From Coprinus comatus (lineage: Eukaryota > Basidiomycota > Agaricomycetes > Agaricales > Agaricaceae), in assembly GCA_034638255.1 (NCBI GenBank), contig JAWPGT010000018.1:186001-250000 (forward strand): 64,000 nt of DNA, written 5' to 3'. The notes below the pieces were generated by a model. That model was not told the origin of the DNA, did no database searches, and saw only the letters and a program-made list of their open reading frames with translations. The translations under genes were made by a program, and so were the position numbers. Shown here one piece after another: positions 34,965 to 47,241 of the stretch (positions are counted from its first letter, which is position 1; the number at the start of each line of letters is the position of its first letter).

Positions 34965-36280
34965 ATGGCGAAATCTCTATGGCGTAACACACCATTAATT
35001 CGTTCAACAGCTCTTTCAGAAAAGATCAACGCCAATGTCTATCTCAAACTAGAGGTCTTTGACTAAATTGATATGATTCTGATGGCGTGGTTAACTGATA
35101 ATCAAAACTAGAATTTACAACCTTCTTATTCATTCAAATATCGTGGAATTTCCCATTTCATCGAGAAAGCAAAAGAGAAACATGGCGAGGCTTTGCACTG
35201 TGTGATAGCATCTGGTGGTAATGCTGGGCTTGCAGCCGCATGTGCTGCACGCATACTAGAGGTGAAGTGCACGGTTTGCATTCCCCAAGGTGTCACCCAA
35301 AATACACTTGCGTTGCTTAAGAGAGAGAATGCGAAAGTCATGGTTGTAGGCCGCTTCTATGCTGAAGCATTAGAGGCTGCAAGAGAGGTTGTAGCTAAGG
35401 ACTGCAACGCGTGAGTTTCTTTCAGGTCAAGTTCTTAGATGTTTAACGCCATAATTTCAGTGAAATGGTGCCTGCATATGATGACCCTATACTCTGGCAA
35501 GGCCACGCCTCAATGGTAACTGAGATCAAAGATGAGTTACCGAAGAAACCCGATGCGATTTTCTGCAGCGTTGGTGGCGGAGGTTTACTGGGAGGAATAA
35601 TCGTGGGGTGTAAGGAAGTGGGTTGGGATGACGGTCAGTTTAACCCCATGCATACTAGAATAGCGCAGCTCACGCGATGCTAACTCCAGTACCCATCATA
35701 ACTCTCGAGACGTTTGGATCGGACTGTTTTTATCATTCCATAACGATGAACGGCAAAGGTTTCAACAAGCTATCCAAGAAACTCCCCTGTGGAGTAGAAC
35801 TAGTCCATAATACAGAATATGATGTTGACTTGGCCCATTTCAATGGGTTTTCCTCCAGGGCTTCTGGCAGTTTGGGAGCATCCCAACCTTCAGCAGGAGT
35901 TTTGAGGATGGCACTGGATCGGGTCGGAGGTGTGCGGTCTTTCAGTGTTGCAGATGAGCTGAGCATGGACACTTTAGTTAAGTTCTCTGGTAAATACTTT
36001 CCCAGAGCATATTCACAACAGACGCTGACCTAGAAAAGATGACCATAAAATGCTCGTCGAGTTGGCTTGCTCCACAACGCTTGTTCCGGCATACCATGCA
36101 CAACTTTTCAGCAAGATGGTACTTCCTAAACGAGAACCACTATGCGTTGTGTTTATTGTCTGTGGAGGCTTCAAGGTTTCGGTATCGGATGTGGCTGAAT
36201 TCCAAAATATTGTTAACGAGGATGAGAGGAACTGGGCAGTGCGAGCTGACGATGGAGAACTTTTCGAAGTACCAAAGTAG
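34965..36280 (+). CDS. L-serine/threonine dehydratase (PLP, fold type II)
   Basis: Converts L-serine (or threonine) to pyruvate (2-oxobutyrate) and ammonia. Seen: NTPLIRSTALSEKINANVYL, the PLP lysine in NLQPSYSFKYRGI, the phosphate-cup neighbours IASGGNAGLAAACAA, the glycine loop CSVGGGGLLGG, ITLETFGSDCFYHS, SLGASQPS and FSDDHKMLVELACSTTLVP. The C-terminus FIVCGGFKVSVSDVAEF fits the cytosolic eukaryotic serine dehydratase/CHA1 group, about 340 residues. One intron ends at CTAGAAAAG rather than at the earlier CTAG; only the later acceptor keeps FSDDHKML in frame. Convergent with PET100, 161 bp apart. Confidence 0.92.
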
Positions 36281-36441
36281 TCGGGAGAATGGTAAATGAA
36301 GCATAGACCCATAATATAGCATTACATTTCGACCGATAACTCAAACAGAACGGAACTCTAAAAAAAAATAATCAATAAACGGGGTTAGTTCTGCATGAAG
36401 TGAGGAATCAGTAACTGACAGGTATTTAAGCTTAACACTGA

Positions 36442-36809
36442 TCATTTATTCTCTTCTGCTTCTCGTGCCGCCCTCTTTGCTAACCTTTCCGCTTTTATCC
36501 TTGCAAGTTCCTCTCGAATAGCTGTTTGTTCTGTGGGAAGGTGCTGCAAAGTCATTGAATAAGGATGACCTCAATAAACGATCTTCCTAACTCACATGAA
36601 TTGTGCGGTCTGCATTGGGGAACAGCTTGTCCCTATACTAAAGACATGAGTCAGAACTGGAAGTCCCAAGAACCATTTATGTAAGAAATTGGACATACGG
36701 GAACGACATGTTTTCGGTACCATTCTGGGTCTCCGAAATGTACAAGTGCAGCAATGGGGACGAAGAGGTAGAGAGAAAACTTGAAAACCTCCAAATTGGG
36801 TCCGCCCAT
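36442..36809 (-). CDS. PET100: PET100, cytochrome c oxidase assembly factor
   Basis: Three small exons on the minus strand: 36699-36809 (111 nt), 36596-36637 (42 nt) and 36442-36543 (102 nt), giving 84 residues, the usual PET100 size. The protein begins MGGPNLEVFKFSLYLFVPIA, has one membrane helix continuing into ALVHFGDPEWYRKHVVP, then YRDKLFPNADRTIH and a basic/acidic helix ending AKRAAREAEENK. Human and yeast PET100 share the M-G-x-N/K-LE-F start, the single helix and the charged C-terminal helix. It chaperones COX2/complex IV assembly in the mitochondrial inner membrane. Exons are too short for simple ORF calling. Confidence 0.88.
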
Positions 36810-37281
36810 TGTTCCGTGAGTGTGTTAAGCAGGTGAGAAATGCACTTTCCTCGAAATTCCGCTCACGGGTTTTTGATTAGAATTTAGGACCACAAAGGTA
36901 AACAACGCATCACACTGCTGATCTAGACCACCCACTCAATGAAAAACCACAGATGAGTGGTGCAGACTCAGGATGTTAGGAGGCCAACACTCGGAGAATG
37001 AGGAGTATTCAATTTATTACAGGTTTTAACATATTTGTCATACGTACTCTCGGAGTCAACTCAGGTAAAAGATATTAACAATGCAGTATCACAAACCCAC
37101 TGGCGCATACATCATCGTAATAAAACATACAAGCCTATATACTTGCTGTTTCATTCCAGTTACAATATATTCGTCAAGGCAGGCTTAGATTTGATGTCAA
37201 CAAAGCCAAACTACGCGTCGACGCGTCAATGTAATATTACTTGCAGTTAGATCACCCATTCTCTTCTGCATACCTGAACTA
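36810..37281. promoter_or_regulatory. Divergent promoter region PET100 / POL31
   Basis: 472 bp between opposite start codons, no gene supported and no clear TATA element recognised. Confidence 0.4.
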
Positions 37282-39117
37282 ATGGCTCCATTAAAAGAGA
37301 TGTAAGATCCTCTTTCTCCCCTTCAGCATGTCTGTGAATTAATAGCATTTAGTAAGCCAATTCAAGCTACGAGAGCTTCAACAACCCTGCTTCCACCTTC
37401 AGAAACAACACCTTCATTTCTCATTACCAAAGGCAATAAATCATACAAACATCAATATTCAAATATTTACTTCGTCCGACTACGACTCCTTAGAGAGCAT
37501 ATAGAGGCTTGTGCACTCAAACGATGGAAGAATATTTCTGGCAAACCGGTTCTAGTCCCAAGAGTCTTGGAGGTTGTCAAAGGTCACTTATGTTATATCA
37601 TTGGAACAGTATACATGGAAATGCCTTTGAAACCAAACGTAATGGAGGACATCGCAAGAGATGTATGCTTCAAGAACCGTTTATCTCCAAAAAATAATTA
37701 TTGATCTGCTTCTGAACTAGCATTCCATACCAGCGCCTCCCCCTCCCAAAAAATTCTATTCTGATGGTGATGTTGTTACACTCGAAGATGAATCTGGCCG
37801 TATACAACTGGTCGGTAATGTATTGAAAGGAAAGAACCTGGTTACAGGTATTATCATTGGTGCTTTGGGGGCGGAAACACCAAATGGAGAGTTCGAAGTG
37901 GTGGACATCTGCTTCGCTGGTCTACCTCCTCAAACCTTCGAATGGGAAGGCCAAGAAAATAAGGATGCTATGCAAGTAGATGATGAAGGTACGCACATAT
38001 CATGTAATTCAATGTACTTGGAGAAGAAATATAACGTAGCTTCAGCAAATCAAGATGAATGGATTGGTGTCATTTCAGGATTACAAATTGGATCCTCCAA
38101 CCCTGCGGATGCACAACTCCAGTTGCTGACTGAATATCTGACCGGCGAGGAAGGTGGAGAAGAGGATCAATTGAATGTAGCCAGAATCTCTAGGCTTATC
38201 ATAGCTGGAGACTCTCTTTCTCCGAACGTACTTGCTGACAGGATCGAGACTCCAACTTATGACGAGAGAAAAGCGGTACGTTACAGCCTGCCTATTCATG
38301 ATACAATATTAATCCCGAGCAACAGAGGAAAACCACTCATGATCCAATAACATTCGCACCTAATCCAATTTATGACCTTTCAGCCCACTTGCTGGATATT
38401 GCTCGTGTTATGCCCATTCACATCTTGCCTGGTCCAGGAGATCCATCAGGTACAATTATGCCTCAACAACCCTTTCCGAAAGCAATATTCGGAGATGCTA
38501 CAAAATTCTCGACCTTCTATTCCGAAAGTAACCCTACATATATTAACATTGGTTCTACCACACAACCCGATGTCAAACGCTCAATACTCGTCAACTCCGG
38601 ACAACCCCTGAATGATATGTTTAAATATCTCCCAACACCACCCACTAGCCGGCTGTCCATACTTGGTGACACGCTGAAATGGAGACATATAGCACCAACG
38701 GCACCAGATACTCTATGGTGCCATCCTTACTTCTCAGATGATCCATTCATTCTACGTGAGACCCCGCATATATACCTCGTTGGAGGGCAACCATATTTCG
38801 GAACGAAACTTGTCAGTCAGGAAGCTGATGACAAGATTCGAAGTCGTATCATCCTAGTTCCCAGTTTCGCAAAGACTGGAATGCTGGTATTGGTGAATGT
38901 ACGGAGTCTGGAGGTGAAGTGTGTTAACTTTGCTGTGGATGGTTTGGCAACAGCTGGCAATAAATTCATCGAGGGTGAGGGTAAACTTCAACAATGTTGA
39001 CAGCGTTCTGACAAACAAATAGCAGAAGCTCCATCTCTAACACCTACACAAGTGGACACAATATTGACTGCTCCCGATCCAAGTTCCTCTCAGGGCATGG
39101 ATGAAGGATCACAGTAA
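37282..39117 (+). CDS. POL31: DNA polymerase delta small (B) subunit
   Basis: Short first exon (37282-37301), then KPIQATRAS after a 51-nt intron whose acceptor is CATTTAG. The body shows the POLD2/Pol31 order: NIYFVRLRLLREHIEACALK, VLVPRVLEVVKGHLCYIIGT, VYMEMPLKPNVMEDIARD, FYSDGDVVTLEDESGRIQLV, EWIGVISGLQIGSSNP, ISRLIIAGDSLSPNV, NPIYDLSAHLLDIARVMPI and HILPGPGDPSGTIMPQQPFP, the inactive calcineurin-like phosphatase core. It links the catalytic subunit to the accessory subunit in replication. An in-frame 51-nt intron near 37,988-38,040 (after DDE) is likely but cannot be proved by frame alone. The last small exon ends at 39117. Confidence 0.92.
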
Positions 39118-39191
39118 TAATCATGGAACCTATCATAGCATATATTAGTTCAGGCTATCTTCATGTTGTATACATCGAAGAACCCACACGT

Positions 39192-39941
39192 TCAGACATC
39201 CCATTTCATTGTCGATAATACCCAATATGCCCTTCCGCATTGTTCATCTTGTTCATCCAGCCAGCACATACCATCTCTTAGGAGCATGTTCTCTAGAGCA
39301 GTTCTGGCACGATCCCTACTCCATCCCCTCTTCAGAATAAGCAAATCTTCCACAACACGTCCACCGTATTCTTGTGCGACTGCAAGGATCGTTGCTTGGT
39401 CGTCATCCAGTTCCTTCGCTACACTTCTGACCATTTTCCTTCCACTGATCTCAACGACTTGATAGCCAGCTCCTAGAGGTTGTAGGGTCTTGATGCTGCG
39501 CACAATATCATCTTCAGTAATCTCGCCACTGTTTACTCCCCGCAATTTGGATACAAGACGAATAAGCTCTGACATCTCTATAAGTCCGCCATTTCTATCC
39601 CGGGTGCTTACACAGACATCAACGATCTGTACGCCAAGTTCATATTGCCAATCGCCAAGACCAAGCATTTCAGACCACCAACCACCTTTTCTAGGACCGG
39701 CCAATGGGTCCACACCAATCGAAGAACACATTTGCTGGAAGGCGAGTCTGAATGTTGGGTCATTTTTGATCGATTCTCGGTGAGTAGAAGCAAAGTGCGA
39801 GAGTGCAGTACGGAATTGAGATAGTTGGGATTGGAGGTGTTCAACTTGTGATTGTGAAATAGTAGAAGATAACTGAGCAAAGGACCGCTTAGATTGTTCT
39901 TGGCGATCAAAGGCAGCAAGACCTGCGCCTCTACGGTTCAT
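39192..39941 (-). CDS. SNF8: ESCRT-II subunit SNF8/VPS22
   Basis: Single exon, 249 residues, starting MNRRGAGLAAFDRQEQSK; an in-frame upstream extension to 40028 exists but the family starts at this MxRRxGLAA. Also seen: SQVEHLQSQLSQFRTALSHF, WWSEMLGLGDWQYELGVQIV, CVSTRDRNGGLIEMSELIRL, and the winged-helix C-terminus with GGRVVEDLL and WVLSTM. SNF8/EAP30 pairs with Vps36 and two Vps25 in ESCRT-II for sorting into multivesicular bodies. It is convergent with POL31, only 74 bp between stops. Lack of introns is unusual beside its intron-rich neighbours. Confidence 0.93.
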   Translation of the reverse strand: MNRRGAGLAAFDRQEQSKRSFAQLSSTISQSQVEHLQSQLSQFRTALSHFASTHRESIKNDPTFRLAFQQMCSSIGVDPLAGPRKGGWWSEMLGLGDWQYELGVQIVDVCVSTRDRNGGLIEMSELIRLVSKLRGVNSGEITEDDIVRSIKTLQPLGAGYQVVEISGRKMVRSVAKELDDDQATILAVAQEYGGRVVEDLLILKRGWSRDRARTALENMLLRDGMCWLDEQDEQCGRAYWVLSTMKWDV

Positions 39942-40499
39942 GTTTGAGTGCAGAAGGATATGTGTGACGTAAGGAGTGTTTGTTGACGACGGACGTGCTG
40001 CCAAATATGGACTCATCATGTCGTCCACATTGTACTACACCCACTTCCCCGAGATCTCCCTTTATTCAAAAAAGAGCTATGCATCCTAAGACTACTATTC
40101 TCCATCAACCTCAGCTTCTGCATAACCCGAACAATCCCTTTCTATCTTCGAGAAAAAATAGATCACGAGAAATACAAAGCCTAAATTTAGAGCAACGTTC
40201 TTGCAACGTTCCTATAGAATCATACTGACATACTCACACAGTCATCATATTACTCCTCCTGTACCAAAGCTGTCGCATTGTTTCCAGGATCATGGGAAAA
40301 TGACATACACTTCAAGGCATCTTGATATATTATCGTCTGACTTTAGATGATTGTTCACGAGCCCTCTCAATTATTGATCCATTTCCGCGGTTGTCTTGAC
40401 AGTTTCCACAGCTCGATAAGAGAGGATAAATAGTCTGAAGGCTGTAAAGGAAGCTCTTACGCAGTTTATTCTCCCTTCAAGTTACTTTCTTATCTCATA
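39942..40499. promoter_or_regulatory. Divergent promoter region SNF8 / cupredoxin gene
   Basis: 558 bp. A GGATAAATA near 40,424 lies about 75 bp upstream of the cupredoxin ATG and may act as a TATA-like element. Nothing else recognised. Confidence 0.4.
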
Positions 40500-41524
40500 A
40501 TGTTGTTGAATATTCTTTCAAGCCTGGTGCTCGCACAACTGACAGTCGCTCAATATGGTGGCTACGGTGGCGGAAATAGTGACTCATCTTCTCCTACAAA
40601 CTCAGCAGCTGCTTCTGCTCCGTCGGCGCCTGCTGACACTCCCGGAGTCCACAATGTCAGCGAGTATGTGATTTTATTTGCACAGTTTGCTGAACAGGTA
40701 TTCTAGGTTAATGTGTCTCCAAATGGCGCTTTCGTTTTCGATCCTGCTGCTATAACAGCTCAGGTTGGCGAAATCGTCACATTCTGGTTCCCTGAGTATG
40801 TTTTGCCCACTGAATATGTTCTCAACTTATAGCTTTAATGTTACTTCCTTTTTTCTTCAGGTCTCCGTTCCCGCATTCAGTGACTCAGTCATCATTTGCC
40901 GCTCCATGCACCTACTTAGCTGCAAACGGTAGTAACTCAGCAGGATTTGATTCTGGACTCCAGACAGCCAAGAAGTTCAGTATCAATATCACTGACACCA
41001 GACGTACGCCACTCCCTCATCTGAATATTTCTTATGAATTACACTGATCGCCGAATTCATATTTTGTAGCCATATGGTTCCATTGCAAGCAGGTAAGAAT
41101 TACTTAGCATGGCAACACCGTTGCTATGTACCTGTCTTTTTGCTGTTGGATGGTTTACATAAATGATATTTCTAGATCCTCCATTGTGGAATGGGCATGG
41201 TTGGAAGTATTAATGCTCCTTCCGATGGTAACAACACTCACGAAGCATATGTTGCGGCTGCAAGGGCTATCGGTAACAATGAGGTTACTGTAAGTGCACT
41301 ACACATTCACGAATGATCTTGTTGGACCTTTGGAACTGACAGTTAACATTTTTTTTATATAGGAACAAGATAGTGGCACTCCAGTGTTATCGGGACTTGG
41401 CGCCGTAGCAACAGAAGGGCCGACTGACAGCAGAGTCGCAGCAAGCGGTGCAGCTACGAGAAGTGTTGTGGAGGGTAGCTTTTACGTGGTTGTTATTGGA
41501 CTTGTGTCTTATCTCCTGAAGTGA
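40500..41524 (+). CDS. Secreted cupredoxin-domain protein, probably GPI-anchored
   Basis: MLLNILSSLVLAQLTVAQ is a signal peptide, followed by a Gly/Ser/Ala/Pro-rich spacer. A cupredoxin-like domain follows: GAFVFDPAAITAQVGEIVTF, PHSVTQSSFAAPCTYLA and IWFHCKQ joined to ILHCGMGMVGSIN; the His, Cys, His and Met needed for a type-1 copper site are recognisable. The C-terminus is a Ser/Ala-rich segment ending in a hydrophobic stretch (GSFYVVVIGLVSYLLK), typical of GPI anchoring. Such extracellular serine-rich proteins are common on basidiomycete walls and fruiting tissue. Five or so short exons joined by eye. Function beyond copper/cell surface is unknown. Confidence 0.82.
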
Positions 41525-41764
41525 GAACCTTTTCGAGTAGTTTAGTATTAATACGTCACCCTGTAAAATCATGAGCTGTGAATCAGATTCGGATACCTGT
41601 TTCCCAGGAATAAGAAATATCACTACACAACAGTTATTAACGCAAGCTGAGATGAGTTAAATCAAGTCAGGGCTATGTTTGATTGATTGAGCGCCAAGTA
41701 TCGTTCTGATGGCGCCAAATGTGACTATACATTGTTCCTTCCGCCTTCGATCCAATTGTCCGTC

Positions 41765-44700
41765 ATGTTCTCGAAGATACCTCAGCGGTTTACCGCGCCA
41801 TTTGGGCTTTTGGGGGACGAAGCAAAGCTCGCATTCCCTGCTCAACCAAGTGGCATTATCAAATTGTCAACTGTCAGGGTGCGCAGTTGAATTCTAGCAT
41901 CGTCAATTACCCCTACTCATAATAATGTCGTAGAACATCCCAGCCACAGATAGTTACTGGGAACAGGTATTACTATCCTTGTTTGGCATTTACGTTGGAA
42001 ACTCAGTTCTTCCAGTACTTTGTACTCTTTGACTCAGCCTCAGAAGTCTTCTCTCTCATTACTCCTCATCATGGTATGCCATTCCCTTGCACAATATGTT
42101 GTATGTACTGTATAACCAAAATTTGCATTACTAGTGAGGCGTGCGCTACTGGATGCTCCAGAGAATGTGGCCACTCTTATACAAGTTGTAACAACCAGGC
42201 TCTTCAATCTCGTATCCGACCATACATTCCCTTCTTCCACATCTGCTTCCTCAGTCACTGCATTGGCTTCATCTTTCATAAAATCCGGATCTTCTGAGCG
42301 TAATACAACAAAAGAAGTCTTGAATTGCATGCGATTACTTCAACGAGTCCTGCCTGTTATCTTTGAAGTAGAAGGGGAGTCCAATGCGTTTGAGTTGGGG
42401 TTGCTTTGGAAAAAGGAAGAAGCTGATGAGGAGGAGGAAGGAGGACAACATGTTCAACAAGAGGTTTCTCAGTTTGTAATTGAAGATGACGATGATAGTG
42501 ATCATGAAACAACAACACCTTCTCAACCTTCAACGCCACCTAAACAGACGAAGAAGAAACTACTTCCATCTTTGGGTGAACGCCTCTACAAATGTATATT
42601 TGACTTATTGTTCTGTTGCGGATTTACGCTTCCTTCCAAAATCCAGGTCGACCACCACAAAATCAATTATGTTATATGGTGAGTTCTAATGTAAGCGCTC
42701 ACCTTGCATTATCTTACGGTCATATAGGGAAAAGGGAGTAGGTTCGACAACAGACCCAGGACCTGGAAACCCGTATGATAATAATAGAGCTGAAGTCCTC
42801 CGCTTGCTTCTTGTCTTGCTATCCCGCCAAATCTATGTTCCTCCCAGCTCGCTGTTCACGAAACCTTCGTTTTATTCGTTACACTTGGTACAAAAGACTT
42901 CAAGGCGTGATGCTCTTACACTCTTGTGTTCACTTCTGAACACAGCTATGAACTCTGCTGCTCAAGAAACTGGGATTGGTAGTATGACGGGGAAACTCCC
43001 ATATAACCATCTCGTCTTCAAAGGAGAAGATCCTAGAATCAACCTTGTTGGATTATGCTTGCAGATTTTATGCGCCATTCTGGATTTTCAGAGTGGCTCT
43101 GCTCGAGACTTGACCGAGGGTATAGGAGAAAATCAAACGCATATACCCACTGCTCGGTCGAATGTTTTCCGCTATTTCTTGATGAAGTTGGTAAGTAGCT
43201 GGATGGTTTCCATTCGGTAAGGGTTTTTACTGATATACTCCTTGCAGCACAGGACAAAGGACTTTGATTTCATTATCGATGGAATTATAGGTATATTCGA
43301 GCAGCAGATGTCAGTTATCAGTAATGTGCTACCAGGTGCCCGTAAAGCAATTCCACATATCAATGAAACGGGTAGGCAGAATGATCTGTAAGCTATGGTG
43401 CAACCTGCTAATATTTGCATCCTTGCTTAGTACTCTTCTTCTGGAAAGTTATCGAATTGAATAAGGTAATATACTTATAAAAATCTTCCAAGACCCGCAC
43501 CTCATGAACGTATTTTTGTGCAGAAATTCAGATTATACCTCCTCGACTCTGATAAATGCATGGTTCTGGTATCTTACCTATTGACTTATGCTTTGGAAAT
43601 CAAAGATAAACCTCGTGAGTACTTGGAAACCTGCTAATAACCCACATACATATTGACTTCGAAACCCAGAGCAACATGGTTTGTGTCGAGCACTATCATA
43701 TATCATCCAGACTCTTTCATCAGAAAAGTCATTTGGTATGAAGTTATCGGGGCCTATCAAAGGCAATGTACCAGCGAAGTATAACACTGGTGGAGCAATG
43801 GCAGACTTCTTGATTCAAGTAACGTTCATTCCTAGATCTCAAAAAGAAATTACTCTTATCCGTTCAATAGACTGTTTATTCCATGGTTGCCACAACATCC
43901 GGAAATCTGACCTCTTTATATCCTGCACTCGTCATTGCTCTTTCCAACGTCTCGCCGTACTTCAAAAATTTGAGCGTTACAGCATCAACTCGCCTCGTTC
44001 AACTCTTCACGTCATTCTCAAATCCATTGTTCTTGCTTTCAGACGAGGGGCATCCTCGTCTACTATTTTTCATGTGAGTGAACGTCGACCACATATTCTG
44101 ATCAATCTTGAATCCTTTTATATAACAGGTTGGAGGCTTTCAACTCTGTCATATTGCATAACCTCTCCGAAAACCCTAACTTGATATATGCTATGCTTTC
44201 ATCTCATAAAATCTTTGAAGACTTAGGGACATTCACCCTTTCTCATGGACTCCGAGAGATCAAACGAGCACAAAAGCTCAAAGAAGAGCAAGCCAACAAA
44301 ACCGAAGGAAATCCCAAAAGTAGAGGATCTGGAGAAAGTAGGGGCTCGAGCGATCCCGGAGCAGAAAAATCTCGTCTTCTTAGTCAGGAAGGTGAAAATA
44401 CAGGAGATGATGATCATGGGGACGATCATGAAGATAACAACAATGGCTCTCCTTCAGATTCACCAACTCCGATGTCGAATAAAGCAAAGGGGAAAATGAG
44501 AGAAAGGAGGTCGTTGTCGGTGGAAAGTGTTGGTGTACCTGCTGCTTCTGTGGGTAGAAATGGATTTGTTCCTACTCAAGAATGGGTGCGTGGCTTTCAT
44601 ATATTATGATATCTTATATTGATTATTGGATGGATGCCTCTTAGGTATCTTCATGGCAGCAAGGGTAAGTGTATAACATCATTGGTTTCAGTATTGCGCT

Positions 44701-45170
44701 CATTATGATTATAGGCTCCCATTGGATACTGTCCTTCTTGTGATCTCAGAGCTTCTTCCCAAGATCCAAGAAATCCAAGCGTCACGAAAAGCAACATCGA
44801 CGACTTCAGCCATTGATTTCCTTTCAAACGTTACATTAACACATGTACTTCCTGCTGCACCACCAATTGTTGCCCGACGCTTCATTGTAAGTGCCAAAAA
44901 AACTGTTTATCTCACTTTAACCCAGAATTCTGATTATTCTATCTATTGGAATAGTGGTCTGATGCCTCGATTGTTTGGTTGACTTCACTTATCTGGGGTG
45001 AGATATATGTTAAAGGAATGTCACCATTGGGAGTTTGGAATGCTACGAATGTTAGACTGTTTTATGTTAAACATTCACAAGGACAGCAGAGACAGTTGAC
45101 GGAGACGGTCACTAATGTGGTTGGTGGTTTGTTGAGGAGGACTACTTCTGATAATCAAGCTCGACGGTAG
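41765..45170 (+). CDS. HID1 family protein (dymeclin/Hid1-type, Golgi-associated)
   Basis: Large multi-exon gene beginning MFSKIPQRFTAPFG, then IPATDSYWEQYFVLFDSASE, ALLDAPENVATLIQVVTTRL, NCMRLLQRVLPVIFEVEGES, FKGEDPRINLVGLCLQILCA, FLMKLHRTKDFDFIIDGIIG, FRLYLLDSDKCMVLVSYLLT and a C-terminal helical region with YALEIKDKP and LPAAPPIVARRFIWSDASIV. The order is that of HID1 (yeast ECM30 and fission yeast ftp105 relatives), a peripheral trans-Golgi protein needed for dense-core granule sorting in animals. Acidic and basic low-complexity inserts lie around residues 200 and 700. No frame break was found at the conserved blocks. Confidence 0.85.
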
Positions 45171-45574
45171 TTCTTATTCATTTTTGAGGGTGTTGGTTTT
45201 TCGTATTGATTATGCTTGTTCGCTGTGTTTTCGCTTATTGTACTTTATGGTTTCTTCCAAATTTCTTAGTGTGCTATGTAGAGGTTTTGAAATTTGAAAT
45301 TGAGGTGTGAATTAGTAATAAGTGTTAGGGCGGATCACTCGGCTTCTGAGATTTGAACACACTATCACAAACCCGAACTAAGTGAATTAGCCCTTTATTG
45401 GATTGATTATTGTTCTTGTTTCTCACCACCACCATCAACACAATACGACTACGACTTATAACGAGATCTTGACTGCAGCACTGGTGGCTACAAACTGACT
45501 GTTTAAAGCAAATACATACCCCTTATAAACGTTTGAACTTGGAGTAATTAAAAGCTCCAAGATAAACTATGTAA
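45171..45574. other. Gap between HID1 and the RAD57-like gene
   Basis: 404 bp without a supported gene. A 13-base match to animal 5.8S rRNA at 45332-45344 is considered chance. Confidence 0.45.
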
Positions 45575-47241
45575 ATGGAAAAGGTTGTGTTATCGACTTT
45601 ACCCCAACTGACGGAATACCAAAAGTCTATTCTTCGGAAAGGTATGTATTCCTCTCTCCCTTCCCTTTCTTTGTATGCTCTTACTCATTGATGTTGAAAC
45701 TTGAAAGGCAATGTTAATACGGTTACTGACCTTGTACTTACACCACCTCAAGACCTTGCTAAACGATGTCGAGTTTCGGCGTCCGAAATTGTTCAATTGA
45801 TCCAAGTGATATGTAATAATAAAGGGGATATGGGGTTTAAGTTTAGAACGTTGGATGAATTGAAGAGTAATGATAAGGATGAGGGTAAAGATGAAGAAGT
45901 TGTGTTTACGCTTGGAGATAAAGTATTGGATGAGGTGCTTGATGGGGGATTAAGAACTGGAATGATCTGGGAATTCGTTGGTGAGAGGTTAGTCCCTTTC
46001 TTATCTTCTTTCTACGAGATTTACGAGGGATGAGGAATGTTAACATTCATTCAAGCGCAGCAGGTAAAACTCAATTCGCACTTCAATCATCATTATGCGT
46101 CCAACTTCCAAAATCTCAAGGGGGAGCAGAAGGTTCTGCATGTTATTTGACAACCAAAACATCTCTTCAAACTACACGTCTTATTCAAATATTACAAAAC
46201 CGTAAACTCAACTATCCAAACCCAGACCCAAATTCATGTTCAACTCCAAATCCTAGTTCAAAACCATCCTCGTCTTCATTCCTGGCATCCTCTGTATTCC
46301 TAGAAAATATTCACACATTATCAACACCAACCGTACCTATCCTCATCAACATCTTAGAAAACCAACTCCCTATATTCATTCAAACCACCATCCAAAACCC
46401 ATCACGAAAACCAATCAAACTCCTAATAATCGACGCCTTAGCCGAATTATTTCACTCTCATAACAAAAACTCCACTTCGACATTAATCGAAAGATCCAAA
46501 CAATTGAATCAAATATCAACTTTACTTCATAACCTTGCAAATCGTTATAATATTGCGATTCTGGTTTTGAATGAAGTGAATGATGTTTTTGAAAGATTTG
46601 GATATGATGGAGAAAATGGAGAGAATGGATTTGTTGGTTATTCTGAACAAGCGAGATGGTTTAATCGTGCTAATAGTATTTATGGAGAGAATAAGAAGGA
46701 AGCGAGTCTTGGTTTAGTTTGGGCCAATCAAGTCAATGTAAGGGTTATGTTGACTAGAACTGGAAGAAGAAAGTATCTTGGTGAAGATGATGAAATTGAG
46801 GAAGGTGACAATGGAATGGAGAAACGTCAAAGATTTGGTGATCATGGACATGAACATGGATCTAGAGGGATTTCGAATTCGAATCATCGAGTGGAATTAA
46901 AGAATGTGGTAAGAGGAGAACCGACACTGATAAGAAGGTTTACCGTTGTCTTCAGTTCTGTCGGCACCACCGATTCTTGCGATTATATTGTAACACAGGC
47001 TGGTGTTAAAGGAATTGCATCTGAAGATAAACCTGTGTATGGAAGACCTCTCGTGGAGAGGAATACATTTGTATCTTTCGATACTCAAGCTCAGGTTCAA
47101 GTAAGACCTGTTCTACCGGTTGCTCAAGAAGTGGTTCAAACCAAATCATTGGCAAGGCAAGATAGTTATGATGAATATTGGACGGATAATGAATTGTACG
47201 AGACCATCGACTGGGAAACTCTGACTCAAAGCAAGACTTGA
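45575..47241 (+). CDS. RAD51 paralog, RAD57/XRCC3-like
   Basis: Start MEKVVLSTLPQLTEYQKSIL, an N-terminal helix-hairpin region (VTDLVLTPPQDLAKRCRVSA), FTLGDKVLDEVLDGGLRTGM, then Walker A in FVGESAAGKTQFALQ, which appears only after joining AG|GTTAGT to TTCAAG|C. Walker B is KLLIIDALAELF. The ATPase core ends with WANQVNVRVMLTRTGRRKYL and TLIRRFTVVFSS. It is a RecA-fold homologous recombination mediator of the RAD57/XRCC3 type, acting on RAD51 filaments. Compared with the usual protein it has added Asp/Gly/Glu-rich inserts and a C-terminal tail of about 80 residues. Two introns near the N-terminus. Confidence 0.82.

Noticed and set aside
36001..36060. Possible frameshift in serine dehydratase
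   Set aside because: Using the acceptor CTAGAAAAG instead of CTAG gives FSDDHKMLVELACSTT in frame, so no lesion is needed.
45332..45344. GGATCACTCGGCT, identical to the start of animal 5.8S rRNA
   Set aside because: Only 13 bases match, the flanks do not, and fungal 5.8S has a different word there (GGATCTCTTGGCT). Treated as chance.
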